Positions 39,692 through 49,796 are shown, counted from the first letter of the stretch. The stretch: 64,000 nucleotides of DNA from Bacteriovoracaceae bacterium (GCA_947447665.1 CANFJX010000010.1:1-64000), one strand, 5' to 3'. Made by a program: numbers and translations. Notes: generated from the sequence alone by a model not told the origin.

Positions 39692-40429
39692 ATGAATGGT
39701 TTAGCCAAGTTTTTGCCCCTTTTTCTACTTATTTCCACCCCTGTTTTTGCTAACCCATCGAGGTATCAACAACTTAAGCAAATCGCTGGGGTCCAAACCA
39801 TATTTAATCAGGCCCATCAACATATAGCGAGCCGAGAAGGCGACCATGCGTCGCTTCTAGAAGCATCAAAAAGAAGACAGGTCGAAGTCAAACACCGGCC
39901 TGATCACGTCATAATCCAGGGAGAAATCAACACATTAATTCATTCAAGTAAACTGAGACTTGAGGCAGCAAAAAAAGAACCGCAGATCATCGACCATCTT
40001 CTTCAAATTGAAGCGCACCTACCTGCAACAAATCACGCAGAAATTAATCGTGTCAAAACTGAGGCGTTTAAACACTTAAACCCTGAAGACTTTGAAAAGC
40101 ACAAGTCTATGATCCCATTTTTTTCCCATCCAGACGGGGCCCATATTGCTGCTAACATTGTACTGAAATCAAATATCCCCCTCAGGGATAAGGCAAAGCT
40201 CCTGAACCTGGCCCTTGATTTATCAACGGAAAAAATTCTCATGCCGGAATTTCAAAAGTTCGGACACTTTGATCATAGAGTCTCGGCTGAGGCCGTGACT
40301 GTTGAAGCGGGTAAACTAAACGACATCCATATTTCCATCTCTGAACTCAACTCAATCGCTAAAATGACAAACAAATTAGCCACAGCGGTCGAGATTGCCA
40401 AGCTAGTACCAACCCATGGAGCAAAATGA
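39692..40429 (+). CDS. Secreted alpha-helical protein, family not recognised
   Basis: A 245-residue protein. The signal peptide is about 1-20 (LAKFLPLFLLISTPVFA). The mature part is hydrophilic, His-rich (many isolated His: QAHQHIASREGDH, HRPDHVII, EAHLPATNHAEI) and probably mostly helical. No catalytic motif is visible. It is followed 25 bases later by the metallophosphoesterase gene, perhaps in one transcript. Confidence 0.65.
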   Translation: MNGLAKFLPLFLLISTPVFANPSRYQQLKQIAGVQTIFNQAHQHIASREGDHASLLEASKRRQVEVKHRPDHVIIQGEINTLIHSSKLRLEAAKKEPQIIDHLLQIEAHLPATNHAEINRVKTEAFKHLNPEDFEKHKSMIPFFSHPDGAHIAANIVLKSNIPLRDKAKLLNLALDLSTEKILMPEFQKFGHFDHRVSAEAVTVEAGKLNDIHISISELNSIAKMTNKLATAVEIAKLVPTHGAK

Positions 40430-40453
40430 GAGGAGCATAGAGCTGCTTAGAAT

Positions 40454-41050
40454 ATGAAAATTTTTTTTACTTCGGATCAGCATTTTGGCCACGCCAATAT
40501 CATCAAGTATTGCCCCATTCGTAAGTTCTCTTCGGTCGAGGAGATGAACGAGGGACTGGTGAAAAACTTCAACACCCGGGTGTCTGAGGGGGACGTCACC
40601 TATCACATCGGTGACTTTAGTCTCAGCCTTCATCCCATGCAGGTCTATCTTCCAAGGCTCAAGGGTACCCACCACCTCATCAGCGGCAATCACGATAAGT
40701 GTCACCCCAGCGACAAGAAGGCCTCAAAGCAACAAGAGTTTGAGAAGGAATACTTAAAAGCAGGTTTTGCCAGCGTCCAGACAGAACTCTCACTCACATT
40801 AGACGGGATCGATTTCTTGCTCTGCCACTTTCCCTACACCGGCGATCACACTGCCGTTGATCGATTTCAAAAGTACCGCCCCAAAGATGAGGGTAAAATA
40901 CTGTTACACGGACATGTGCACTCACTCTACCAGGTGAGAGACCGTTGCATTAATGTTGGAGTCGATGTTTGGGACCTCACGCCGGTTGAGTCCCCTGCGA
41001 TTATACAAATCGCGAAAGAGATTCTTGCTAGGCAACTTGAGAAACCCTGA
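40454..41050 (+). CDS. Calcineurin-like metallophosphoesterase
   Basis: A 198-residue protein with the full metal-binding series: SDQHFGH, HIGDFS, SGNHD, CHFPY and LHGHVH. It resembles the small YfcE/phage-type phosphoesterases of about 170-200 residues. Substrate unknown; di-metal phosphodiesterase or phosphatase activity is expected from the complete motif set. No signal peptide, so cytoplasmic. Confidence 0.88.
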   Translation: MKIFFTSDQHFGHANIIKYCPIRKFSSVEEMNEGLVKNFNTRVSEGDVTYHIGDFSLSLHPMQVYLPRLKGTHHLISGNHDKCHPSDKKASKQQEFEKEYLKAGFASVQTELSLTLDGIDFLLCHFPYTGDHTAVDRFQKYRPKDEGKILLHGHVHSLYQVRDRCINVGVDVWDLTPVESPAIIQIAKEILARQLEKP

Positions 41051-41060
41051 AACTAGCGAA

Positions 41061-41137
<77 letters not shown>

Positions 41138-41274
41138 ACAACGAGAATCGGAACCGGAGGCAATGAATTAACCAATTTTTGCGGAAATTGCAATTTTAAC
41201 GCTCACCACTCTGGCGCTAATCAAGGCCAATCGAGCGGAAAACGTCAGCAGCAACAGGAGATCGAAAAAGGCCG

Positions 41275-41400
41275 TTAATTATTGCCGACTGCAGTCACGA
41301 CCAGATAGACTACGTAAAACCCTGTGGCGATACTAGGGATTGCGATCAGGGCGGCTGACACGGTGATAGCTACTTTTTTCAGATATTCTGCGTTGTACAT
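41275..41400 (-). CDS. 41-residue single-span membrane protein
   Basis: A short frame inside the 320-base gap between tRNA-Arg and the aldehyde dehydrogenase. It begins MYNAEYLKKVAIT, continues as one hydrophobic helix (about 10-38) and ends in Asn-Asn. A clear ribosome-binding site AAGGAG lies 12 bases before the ATG. The rest of the gap (41138-41274) shows no feature. It follows the dehydrogenase by 61 bases and could be co-transcribed. No homology is recognised. Confidence 0.5.
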   Translation of the reverse strand: MYNAEYLKKVAITVSAALIAIPSIATGFYVVYLVVTAVGNN

Positions 41401-41461
41401 GGAAGCAAAGCTCCTTCGAGGGTTAATGTGGGGGATCTAAGCCTTATTAATCAAATTTTAC

Positions 41462-43168
41462 CTAAAGAACAATATTTGTGGTGAGGAAACGTGATGTATC
41501 CCCATCCAACACCCCCTGAATCACTTCTTTACCGATCGCGTCTTGTTTCGCCGCCACCATGGAGCGAATACTGAATGACCGTAGGGCGTCCGTCACACTC
41601 AGGGTCCCCTCGGCCGAGTTCTTTCTCCCTGTAAATGGAAACACGTCAGGACCCCTCTGACATTGGGAGTTCAGGTTAATCCGGCAAACCTGATTCGACA
41701 GAAAATCGACCAGGCGACCCACCATCTTCGACTCCCTCCCAAAGATACTGGCCTGCATGCCGTATTGAGAGTTAAGAACGTAGTCCTCAATCTCCTCGAT
41801 TCGATCAAACTCCATAATCGGAACGATTGGACCAAATTGCTCCTCTTGAGCGAGTCGCGAATCGAGGGGCACGCCGCTCAACACAGCAGGAAAAAACAGG
41901 GAACCTAAGGTCTTTCCTCCAGTTTTAGGATTACAGAGCGTCCCGCCTTTCTCCAAAACTTCCTTCATGTAGGACTCCAAGTGCGAGGGCTTATTGCGAT
42001 CAGCCAAGGGGGTAATCATCACCCCAGAATCCCAAGGAAGGCCGCAGTTCAGCTGATCCACACGGGCGGAGAACTTCTCAATGAATGTCTTGGCGACCGA
42101 TCGATGCACCATGATCATCTTTAAGGCAGTGCACCTCTGACCATTGAACGAGAGGGATCCACGAATGCACTCATTCAACGTCAAGTCGAGGTCTGCATCC
42201 GGCAGGATGATTGCTGGATTTTTGGCGTCGAGCCCGAGGATACTTCGAAAACGGTGCGGGTTCGGATGCGATTGTTTAATTTGATTAGCTACCTGGCTCG
42301 ATCCAATGAATGCCAACACATCAATTTTACCACTTCGGACGGCAGGATTGATAATCTCTCGGCCAGTACCGTTGACGACATTGATCACCCCCGGTGGGAA
42401 GCAATCTCGAAATGGCTCAAGAAGGAAATCCCACAGAAGCTGACCGAAACGAGGAAGCTTGACGATCACAGTGTTTCCGACAATTAAGGCTGGAATCAGA
42501 GTCGTAAAAGTCTCGTTTAAAGGATAATTAAAAGGCCCCATACAAAGAGTGACACCCAAAGGAGATCGCCTCACTTGCGCCATGATCTGGTCGACAAATT
42601 GTATCCGGCTGCAATCTCGATCGAGTTGCTTAGTTGCCTCAATGGTATCGTTCATATAGGTAATCGTACGATCAAACTCAGCCTGAGCATCCGTCCAGGT
42701 CTTGGCAATTTCCCACATGAGCAGACGGCAAATGACTTCTCGCTGCTTGAGGACGCGGTCTCTTAGTGCAGCAATCGCACTAATTCTCTCCTCCATCCGA
42801 GCGCTCGGCCACTCTCCCCGTCCCCTTGCCCAGGCACTTGAGGCAGCATTAACGGCCTGCATAAAAGTCTCTGCCGTAACCTGAGGCGTTGTTCCGATCT
42901 CAGGGAAGTAGAGTGACTGATCTTTTTCGCTCCGAAACGTACAGGGACTAGAAACGACTCGGCTAGCAAATCCATTTGTTATAATCTGACCGTCAATAAG
43001 AACACGACCGGCGACTTTCGGAATTTCTACAGATTTTGGAAGTTCTGATGCTAATGGAAAGAAATTCTCGTTGATCATCATAGTTGTGAGATCATCACTC
43101 AAATTACGGAATAAATCAATCAACCGGGCGTCATGCTGTTCGGAATCATTGACAAAATACAGCATCAT
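41462..43168 (-). CDS. Aldehyde dehydrogenase, GapN-like, with altered general-base motif
   Basis: A 568-residue protein with the ALDH fold: cofactor motifs MGPFNYPLNE and GNTVIVKLPR, FIGSSQVANQI, and the catalytic Cys in SFNGQRCTALK. QEEQFGPIVP and a substrate-loop region follow. The overall sequence recalls NADP-dependent glyceraldehyde-3-phosphate dehydrogenase (GapN). About 60 extra N-terminal residues precede the fold. The usual ELGGK, whose Glu is the general base, reads GLDAK here, so hydrolysis of the acyl-enzyme may work differently. Whether this is a conserved subgroup needs a family alignment. Confidence 0.85.
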   Translation of the reverse strand: MMLYFVNDSEQHDARLIDLFRNLSDDLTTMMINENFFPLASELPKSVEIPKVAGRVLIDGQIITNGFASRVVSSPCTFRSEKDQSLYFPEIGTTPQVTAETFMQAVNAASSAWARGRGEWPSARMEERISAIAALRDRVLKQREVICRLLMWEIAKTWTDAQAEFDRTITYMNDTIEATKQLDRDCSRIQFVDQIMAQVRRSPLGVTLCMGPFNYPLNETFTTLIPALIVGNTVIVKLPRFGQLLWDFLLEPFRDCFPPGVINVVNGTGREIINPAVRSGKIDVLAFIGSSQVANQIKQSHPNPHRFRSILGLDAKNPAIILPDADLDLTLNECIRGSLSFNGQRCTALKMIMVHRSVAKTFIEKFSARVDQLNCGLPWDSGVMITPLADRNKPSHLESYMKEVLEKGGTLCNPKTGGKTLGSLFFPAVLSGVPLDSRLAQEEQFGPIVPIMEFDRIEEIEDYVLNSQYGMQASIFGRESKMVGRLVDFLSNQVCRINLNSQCQRGPDVFPFTGRKNSAEGTLSVTDALRSFSIRSMVAAKQDAIGKEVIQGVLDGDTSRFLTTNIVL

Positions 43169-43252
43169 GGCTAACCGACCTCCTGCTGGCTCAATATTTT
43201 CAGGCTTATGCCGATAAGAAGTCGAGCCATATGGCGAGGGAGATATTTGACC

Positions 43253-44578
43253 ATGAGCGAAAACTTAAAATCGAAGGCAGAACTTGAAAAACCAGTCACT
43301 TTGGAAATCGAAGGCAAAAAATTTCAGTACCCTACCTTAAAGGGCACTGAAGACGAAAAAGGCTTTGATATTTCAGCCCTTCGAGCTCAAACCGGCTATA
43401 TCACCATGGACAATGGCTACGCTAATACATCTAGCTGCCAGAGCTCAATCACCTTCCTCGATGGCGAGCTTGGAATTTTGCGTTATCGCGGCATTCCAAT
43501 TGAACAACTCGCAGAGAAATCTAATTTTATCGAAGTCAGCTACCTGCTGATTTATGGTCACCTCCCCACCCAATCTGAGCTGAGTCAGTTCAAGGCGGAC
43601 ATCACCCGCCATACCCTGGTCAACGAAGACCTTGCCCATCTTCTCAGCGGGTTTCCCCGGGATGCCCACCCCATGGCAATTCTCAGCGCGGCAACCTGCG
43701 CTCTTTCAACCTACTATCAAGACTCTCTCAACCCAGCAGATCCCGAGCAGGTCAAACAAAACATTACTCGTCTCATGGCCAAATTGCCGACTCTCGCAGC
43801 ATTCGCCTACAAAACATCCATTGGTCAACCCAAGATCCAGCCGAAAAATGATCTCGATTATTGCTCCAATTTTCTTAGAATGATGTTTGCCGTTCCCTCT
43901 GAAGAATACCACGTCCCCAAAGAAGTAGCCGATGCACTCAACCTACTGCTCATCTTGCACGCCGATCACGAGCAAAACTGCAGTACCTCTACTGTCAGAC
44001 TCGTAGGGAGCAGCGCTGCTAACATCTACGCCTCTATTACAGGCGGGATCTGCGCGCTCTGGGGCCCCCTCCACGGCGGCGCTAATCAAGCCGTGATGGA
44101 AATGCTGGAAGAGATCCACAAGGATGGCGGCGACGTGAATAAATACGTCGGACTAGCTAAGGATAAAAACTCCACATTTAAACTCATGGGCTTTGGACAC
44201 CGCGTCTACAAAAACTTTGATCCCCGAGCTTCAATTATTAAAAAAGCCTGTGACCAAGTACTCAATAAACTCGGTGTAAATAACCCACTCCTAGAGATAG
44301 CGAAAAAGCTCGAGGAAGCTGCGCTCAAAGACTCTTACTTTATTGAGAAAAAGCTCTATCCGAACGTCGATTTTTACAGCGGCATTATCTATAGCGCCCT
44401 GAATATCCCAGTCAATATGTTCACGGTGATGTTTGCTATGGGTCGATTGCCCGGATGGATCGCTCACTGGAAGGAAATGACCGAGAACACGTCGACCAAA
44501 ATTGGCCGGCCTCGCCAAATCTATACAGGCCCGACCAAAACCGACTACACGCCCATCAGCCAGCGTCGGGGTAAGTAA
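43253..44578 (+). CDS. gltA: Citrate synthase
   Basis: A 441-residue enzyme of the type I citrate synthase form. It carries the His of LILHADHEQNCSTSTVR, the His of GPLHGGANQAV, and the signature GFGHRVYKNFDPRA with its essential residues. The N-terminal small beta domain (VTLEIEGKKFQYP) is that of the Gram-negative hexameric, often NADH-sensitive, type. The ATG at 43253 is preferred to 43208. It is divergent from the aldehyde dehydrogenase and catalyses entry into the TCA cycle. Confidence 0.96.
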   Translation: MSENLKSKAELEKPVTLEIEGKKFQYPTLKGTEDEKGFDISALRAQTGYITMDNGYANTSSCQSSITFLDGELGILRYRGIPIEQLAEKSNFIEVSYLLIYGHLPTQSELSQFKADITRHTLVNEDLAHLLSGFPRDAHPMAILSAATCALSTYYQDSLNPADPEQVKQNITRLMAKLPTLAAFAYKTSIGQPKIQPKNDLDYCSNFLRMMFAVPSEEYHVPKEVADALNLLLILHADHEQNCSTSTVRLVGSSAANIYASITGGICALWGPLHGGANQAVMEMLEEIHKDGGDVNKYVGLAKDKNSTFKLMGFGHRVYKNFDPRASIIKKACDQVLNKLGVNNPLLEIAKKLEEAALKDSYFIEKKLYPNVDFYSGIIYSALNIPVNMFTVMFAMGRLPGWIAHWKEMTENTSTKIGRPRQIYTGPTKTDYTPISQRRGK

Positions 44579-44594
44579 AACTCAATCACTGAGA

Positions 44595-45386
44595 TTATTT
44601 AATGCCAATCACGTAGGCGACCCAAGCAAACGAGTTATCGCCGTTTTCCATGTGGACGTACTCACCGGTGCCTTTGCCTTGGTGTGCAGTCTCCCAGTAT
44701 ACCATGGTCTTCTTGAATCCTACTTCTGTCAGGGCATCACGAACTTCAGGAATCGTCCAAAGCCGCCAGTCGTAGACGAACTGGTCATTCAGCACTCGCC
44801 CGTTAGGCAGCTTAAAATGAATCGCATACTGAGCGTCGTGGGTAATCGGGTCGAAGGATTTCTGGTGCCAGGTGTAAACGAATTTTCGAGTACGGTCCAA
44901 CCAGACTTCTTTCTTCTCCCTCATGGGAGAAATCATTCCAGGTCCACCCGCGAGCTCCAAAACCACCATCCCCCCCGTTTTTAGAGAGGTCTTGCAGCTT
45001 TTAAAGTACTTTAAAAGTACGTCTCTTTGTTTGAAGATATAAAAAGAGAAATTACCGGCGCTAATCAGGTCTACCCCTGTGTGGGTTGGCGTCAAAACGT
45101 CCTTCTTCAAAATTTTGACACGAGACTTTTGCTCTTTTGAAAGTTCGGCGAGATGATTCTCTCTCCCATAAGTCAGCGGCTCTGAATCTAGATCGAGGCA
45201 AAGGGCAGTATTTTTAGGGTGCCGCTTCACCCACTCACAAGACATTTTGAATGTGCCACAAAAATCCTCGCGGATATTGCGGGCCGATTTCTTAGTGATT
45301 CCCTTGTAGAGTTCTTCCAGCCATCCGGCATGGACATCCGGACTCTGAACGGAGAGCTCATAAAGCTGGTACTTATTTGGAGTCAT
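44595..45386 (-). CDS. SAM-dependent methyltransferase
   Basis: A 263-residue class I methyltransferase. The SAM-binding elements are modified: NIREDFCGTFKMSCEW (motif I position), TALCLDLDSEPL with the acidic ribose-binding residue, and LISAGNFSFYIF, then GGMVVLELAGG. It resembles uncharacterised methyltransferase-domain proteins annotated by this DFCGT motif. Substrate is unknown. The start is 5 bases after the tex stop, so it is probably an operon partner of tex. Confidence 0.82.
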   Translation of the reverse strand: MTPNKYQLYELSVQSPDVHAGWLEELYKGITKKSARNIREDFCGTFKMSCEWVKRHPKNTALCLDLDSEPLTYGRENHLAELSKEQKSRVKILKKDVLTPTHTGVDLISAGNFSFYIFKQRDVLLKYFKSCKTSLKTGGMVVLELAGGPGMISPMREKKEVWLDRTRKFVYTWHQKSFDPITHDAQYAIHFKLPNGRVLNDQFVYDWRLWTIPEVRDALTEVGFKKTMVYWETAHQGKGTGEYVHMENGDNSFAWVAYVIGIK

Positions 45387-45391
45387 TTCTT

Positions 45392-47824
45392 CTAGCCCTT
45401 AGGTTTGAGATTACTTCGCAGCGAGGCTAATCCGCCAAACGGATTATTGAAAGCCTCTTTTGGCTTAGGCGGCTTGGGCCTCTTTGCATTCGCTGCACTT
45501 GCAGCGTTTGGAGTCGGAATGGCCACACGTGGCCCGCCGATCGAAGGAGTAGGTGCTGGTGGACGATGGGGCTCCGCCGCACGAGCGATCTGTGGACGAA
45601 CCTGGGACGCAGGGATCAACGCAGGGCGAGCACGCTCTGCGGTGTTTTTCATCGAAAGGGAGATTTGATTCTTCTCCACATTCACTTCAAGCACTCTGAC
45701 TTTGACGTGATCCCCTGGGTTAACTACCTCTCTCGGATCTTTAATGAATTTATCACTCACTTGAGAGATATGAACCAGACCGTCCTGATGGACCCCAATA
45801 TCTACGAAGGCTCCAAAATTAGTGACATTCGTCACGATTCCTGGACACAGCATCCCTGGGGTCAAGTCCTTCACTTCGTGAATGTCATCTCGGAACTGAA
45901 AATGAACAAACTGATCTCGAGGATCTCTACCAGGCTTTTCGAGTTCCTTCACCATATCGGCAAAAGTAAACTCACCCACGTCTGATTTAAAGGCCGCATC
46001 ATCCTTCAAAAATTTTACGCCCGAGCCGATAAAATCCTTTACGCTCTTGCCCAGCTTTTCAGCTAGATTTTCAAGCTTGGAATAATTCTCAGGATGAACT
46101 CCCGTATTGTCTAAGGGATTGGTGCTTTCAGGTACCCGCAAAAATCCGGCGGATTGCTCGTAGGTCTTTTTACTAAAGCGAGAGACTTTGAAAAGGTCCT
46201 CTCGAGATTGGAAAAGACCCTTCGTGCCCCGGTACTCAACCAACGCCTTCGCAAGCGACGGGCCAATCCCGGAAACGTAGGCCAATAAATTATAGGATGC
46301 CGTATTGATATTCACGCCGACCTGATTGACGCAAGATTCTACCACGTGGGTGAGGCTGCGCTTCAGTGCATTGGGCGAAACATCGTGCTGATACTGACCG
46401 ACCCCAATACTTTTTGGATCAACCTTAACCAGCTCAGCCAAGGGATCTTGAAGCCTGCGGGCGATCGAGATAGCGCCTCGGACGGTAAGGTCAAGATCTG
46501 GGAACTCTTCGCGAGCAACATCACTTGCGCTATAAACGCTCGCCCCCGCCTCACTCACCATGATCACAGGAACTGAGATGCCTGCTTCCTTCAAAGTCTC
46601 TCGGATAAACGACTCAGTCTCACGACCTGCAGTCCCATTGCCCACTGCAACGGAGGAGATCCCCCCCGTTTTCACTACTTCAGGAATGAGTGCTTTAGCC
46701 TTGGCCTTACCCTCTGCGCTGTTAAGATGAATCACAGTACTTGCTATGTACTTGCCTGAATCGTCGACCACAGCCACTTTACATCCGGTCCTGATTCCAG
46801 GATCTACACCCAGAACCGACTTGGAGCCATAAGGGGATGCCAAAAGAAGCTTTCGCACGTTTTCGGAAAACACGTGAATCGCAGCTTCATCTGCCACTTC
46901 TCGAAGAGCTTTATGCACCTCAGCTTCGATACTCGTGAACACATGCACCTTGAAAGCCATGCGGGCTGCTTTTTGAAGCACTGCCGCACCGGGTGAATCG
47001 GGAACTGTGCAAGCGGCCGCTTCAAATTGCTCCAGCATTCGCTTCTCAAAATCGGCGTCATCGGCCGCTCCCTGGATCGAGAGAGTCAGCTCTTCCTCGG
47101 TCCAGCCTCGCTTGAGCGCCAAGTAGCGATGAGAATTTTGAGGATTCGAGAGAGATTGAATCGACTCTCGGTAATCAAAGTAGTTTTCAAATTTGCTATT
47201 CGGCTTGGCTTTTTTTGCCTTCTCAGTTCGAAGCGTGCCCTTTTCGAAAATCTGAGTTCTAACCCCTTGTCTCAGATCCTGCATCTCCGACAATCGTTCA
47301 GTCAGAATGTCCTGTGCGCCTGCAATCGCTGCGGCGGCATCTTTCACATCTTTAGCGTCATTTCTGAAGGTAAAGGCCCAGATCTCGAGCGTCTGACCTT
47401 CCTGCGGCGTTTCTGTACCATGGCCGCAGTTCCAGATCCAATCTGCCAAAGGCTCAAGCCCTGCTTCTTTCGCCGTCGCTGCTTTGGTTTTCCTCTTGAG
47501 CTTGTAGGGGAGGTAGAGGTCTTCCAGAAGCTCGGGCTTGAAAGTCGCTAGAATCTGCTCCTTGAGCTCAGGCGTCAGCTTCTTTTGATTTTCAATTTCC
47601 TTCAGAATGTATTCTTGGCGACTCAGAAGTTGGTCCCACTTTTCCTTTTCATCGATGACCGTTCGAATGGCCACCTCGTCTAGGCTTCCCGTTTGCTCCT
47701 TTCTGTATCGAGCAATAAACGGGACCGTTCCGCCCTCCCCTGCCAGAGCAAGGACAGCATGAGCAGAACGAGTTGGGATTTCAGGATGGTTAGATTGGAG
47801 CCAGGTTTCAAAATTCACGCGCAT
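45392..47824 (-). CDS. tex: Tex-like RNA-binding transcription accessory protein
   Basis: An 810-residue Tex/YqgF-S1 protein. The N-terminal Tex domain opens ALAGEGGTVPFIARYRKEQTG in outline. A YqgF-like RNase H fold follows (VLGVDPGIRTGCKVAVVD), then helix-hairpin-helix motifs (LAYVSGIGPSLAKALVEYR). The S1 domain (about 655-725) has GIVTNVTNFGAFVDIG and DGLVHISQ. An unusual tail of about 80 residues rich in Pro, Ala and Lys follows. Tex acts with RNA polymerase and RNA; phenotypes vary between species. Confidence 0.95.
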   Translation of the reverse strand: MRVNFETWLQSNHPEIPTRSAHAVLALAGEGGTVPFIARYRKEQTGSLDEVAIRTVIDEKEKWDQLLSRQEYILKEIENQKKLTPELKEQILATFKPELLEDLYLPYKLKRKTKAATAKEAGLEPLADWIWNCGHGTETPQEGQTLEIWAFTFRNDAKDVKDAAAAIAGAQDILTERLSEMQDLRQGVRTQIFEKGTLRTEKAKKAKPNSKFENYFDYRESIQSLSNPQNSHRYLALKRGWTEEELTLSIQGAADDADFEKRMLEQFEAAACTVPDSPGAAVLQKAARMAFKVHVFTSIEAEVHKALREVADEAAIHVFSENVRKLLLASPYGSKSVLGVDPGIRTGCKVAVVDDSGKYIASTVIHLNSAEGKAKAKALIPEVVKTGGISSVAVGNGTAGRETESFIRETLKEAGISVPVIMVSEAGASVYSASDVAREEFPDLDLTVRGAISIARRLQDPLAELVKVDPKSIGVGQYQHDVSPNALKRSLTHVVESCVNQVGVNINTASYNLLAYVSGIGPSLAKALVEYRGTKGLFQSREDLFKVSRFSKKTYEQSAGFLRVPESTNPLDNTGVHPENYSKLENLAEKLGKSVKDFIGSGVKFLKDDAAFKSDVGEFTFADMVKELEKPGRDPRDQFVHFQFRDDIHEVKDLTPGMLCPGIVTNVTNFGAFVDIGVHQDGLVHISQVSDKFIKDPREVVNPGDHVKVRVLEVNVEKNQISLSMKNTAERARPALIPASQVRPQIARAAEPHRPPAPTPSIGGPRVAIPTPNAASAANAKRPKPPKPKEAFNNPFGGLASLRSNLKPKG

Positions 47825-47899
47825 TCACCTCTTCGCAGTTCGCACTTTTCACCGAAGGAGAGTTTTACTGGAGATGTTCAAATGGTTTCAACTAAATTC

Positions 47900-49708
47900 T
47901 CACTCAAGCTCTGACCATCGAACATAAAGACGGTCGATTTCGGCCTGGAGCTGAGTCATCTTTTGGCTGATTTCGAGTAATTTCCCAGCATGACTCGTAT
48001 TTTCGGCCTTCGTGCTTTCTGCCGTCCAATGAGCCAATTCTTTTTCAGTTCTGTGGAGGATCTCCTCCATGGAGTCCAATTCACGTTGCTCTTTAAAGCT
48101 GAGCTTCCGTTTCTTTTGAGTCGGGACATCGGCGGAGACTGGAGTAGACGGCAAAGTCTCTGCCAATTGAGAACGAGGTTTTCGAGACCGGTCGGTAAAC
48201 CACGTCTCCCATTGTCCAAGACTAGCAAAGGAGGTCAACTGCCCTCGCTCTTCTGGAAATGGACTGAAAGACAAAATCTGGTTGGCCACCTGATCTAGGA
48301 AGTACCGATCATGGGTCACCAAGAGGATCGCCCCCTGAAACTCAGTCAAGCACTCCTCCAATACAGCGAGCGTTGCCATGTCCAAGTCATTGGTCGGCTC
48401 ATCCAGTACAAGGACATTAGCAGGCTGCAGCATGAGCTGAGCGATCAAAAGACGGCCCTGCTCGCCTCCTGAAAGTTTGCCCACGGCCATATCCATTTGC
48501 CCTTGGGTAAAAAGAAATCGATCAAGATAGCCACGAATATGAACCCGGCTTCCCCGATAATCCACAAAATCGCCCGTAGGACAAATTGTTTTGGCCACTG
48601 AAACTTTAGGATCCAGTGCCTCTCGATTTTGCTGAAAATAAGCGACCTGCAGACCATCGACGTGAGAGACCGAGCCGGAGTCAGGTTCTTCTTCTTTCAA
48701 AAGCGTTTGAATCAGAGTCGACTTGCCGCATCCATTGGCACCCAAAATTCCTAGCCGTTTTCCAGGAGTTAAGACCAAATCTAAGTTTGAAAACAAAGAT
48801 CCCCGACCCCAGGACTTGGAAATTGCTTTGGCTTCGATCAACTTTTTTGGATTTCTTTCGGTAGCCTGAAAATCGAGTTTCACCGTTCGAGATTGATTGC
48901 GATAGCTGATCTCGCTGACTTCGTCCTTTAACGTCCCTGCACGCTGAATTCGAGCTTGCTGCTTGGTCGTTCTTGCCTTAGCTCCTTGCCTGAGCCACTC
49001 AGTTTCTCGGCGCAAGGTGTTTTTCAAAATCACCTCGCGGCGCTCTTGGGACGCTACCAATTGTTCTTTCGCTTCCAGATAAGTGATGTAATCGCCTTGA
49101 ATACTCAGGAGCCCACCCGGGTTGCGGCGGTCGAGCTCTAAAATTCGATCTGAAACTTTTTGAAGAAACGCACGATCATGGGTAATCGTGAGCGTGGCAA
49201 GACGGGAATTTCGAATCCACTCCTCTAGCCAATAAATGCTATCGAGATCAAGGTGATTGGTCGGCTCATCCAAAAGTAAGAGGTCTGGCTGCCGAACTAG
49301 CTCGCGACCTAGAGCCGCCCGCTTTTTCCATCCACCCGAAAGTTCCTCTACTTTTTGACTCGGATCCAGCAATGAGAGTTTCGATGCAATCTCATCCGCC
49401 AAAGCGATCGACTCCCAATCATCTGGATCGGCAGCACCCTCTAAGAGAGTCGAATGAACCGTAGCGTCTTTCCTAAACGTTGGCGTCTGCTCCAAAAATC
49501 CCACCCGGAGCCCGCGTTGAAACGAAATCGTCCCCTCATCTGGACTCGCCTGAGACGCTAAAAGCCTGAGCAATGTGGATTTACCTGCCCCATTAGGACC
49601 GATCAATCCAATCCGCTCACCGCTCTCGATCGAAAAAGTGAGATTATCAAACAGAGGACGCGCCGCGAACGCTTTCCGTACACCTGAAACACTAATTAAA
49701 ATGGCCAC
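47900..49708 (-). CDS. uup: ABC-F family ATPase, Uup-like
   Basis: A 602-residue soluble tandem ABC protein without membrane domains. ABC1: GPNGAGKST, LSGGWKKRAAL, LLLLDEPTNHLDL. ABC2: GANGCGKST, LSGGEQGRLLI, LVLDEPTNDLDM. A charged interdomain linker follows ABC1, and a C-terminal coiled coil (about 535-602) resembles the Uup DNA-binding extension. ABC-F proteins act on ribosomes or, for Uup, influence excision and ribosome biogenesis. It lies 75 bases upstream of tex on the same strand. Confidence 0.93.
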   Translation of the reverse strand: MAILISVSGVRKAFAARPLFDNLTFSIESGERIGLIGPNGAGKSTLLRLLASQASPDEGTISFQRGLRVGFLEQTPTFRKDATVHSTLLEGAADPDDWESIALADEIASKLSLLDPSQKVEELSGGWKKRAALGRELVRQPDLLLLDEPTNHLDLDSIYWLEEWIRNSRLATLTITHDRAFLQKVSDRILELDRRNPGGLLSIQGDYITYLEAKEQLVASQERREVILKNTLRRETEWLRQGAKARTTKQQARIQRAGTLKDEVSEISYRNQSRTVKLDFQATERNPKKLIEAKAISKSWGRGSLFSNLDLVLTPGKRLGILGANGCGKSTLIQTLLKEEEPDSGSVSHVDGLQVAYFQQNREALDPKVSVAKTICPTGDFVDYRGSRVHIRGYLDRFLFTQGQMDMAVGKLSGGEQGRLLIAQLMLQPANVLVLDEPTNDLDMATLAVLEECLTEFQGAILLVTHDRYFLDQVANQILSFSPFPEERGQLTSFASLGQWETWFTDRSRKPRSQLAETLPSTPVSADVPTQKKRKLSFKEQRELDSMEEILHRTEKELAHWTAESTKAENTSHAGKLLEISQKMTQLQAEIDRLYVRWSELE

Positions 49709-49796
49709 CGACGCAGCTTACCAGAAGCGGGGCAGAATAGGGACAGATTTACGGTAGGGACAGTGGAACGACGCCTAATTAAGAGTTTTCTACTGC

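Noticed and set aside
45405..45985. Plus-strand frames opposite tex C-terminus
   Set aside because: They are shadows of the Pro/Ala/Lys-rich Tex tail and S1 domain.
49734..49775. Two copies of TAGGGACAG near the Ste24-fusion end
   Set aside because: The direct repeat is only 9 bases with no terminal repeats or transposase. It resembles tags near REP-type elements but is too little to call.
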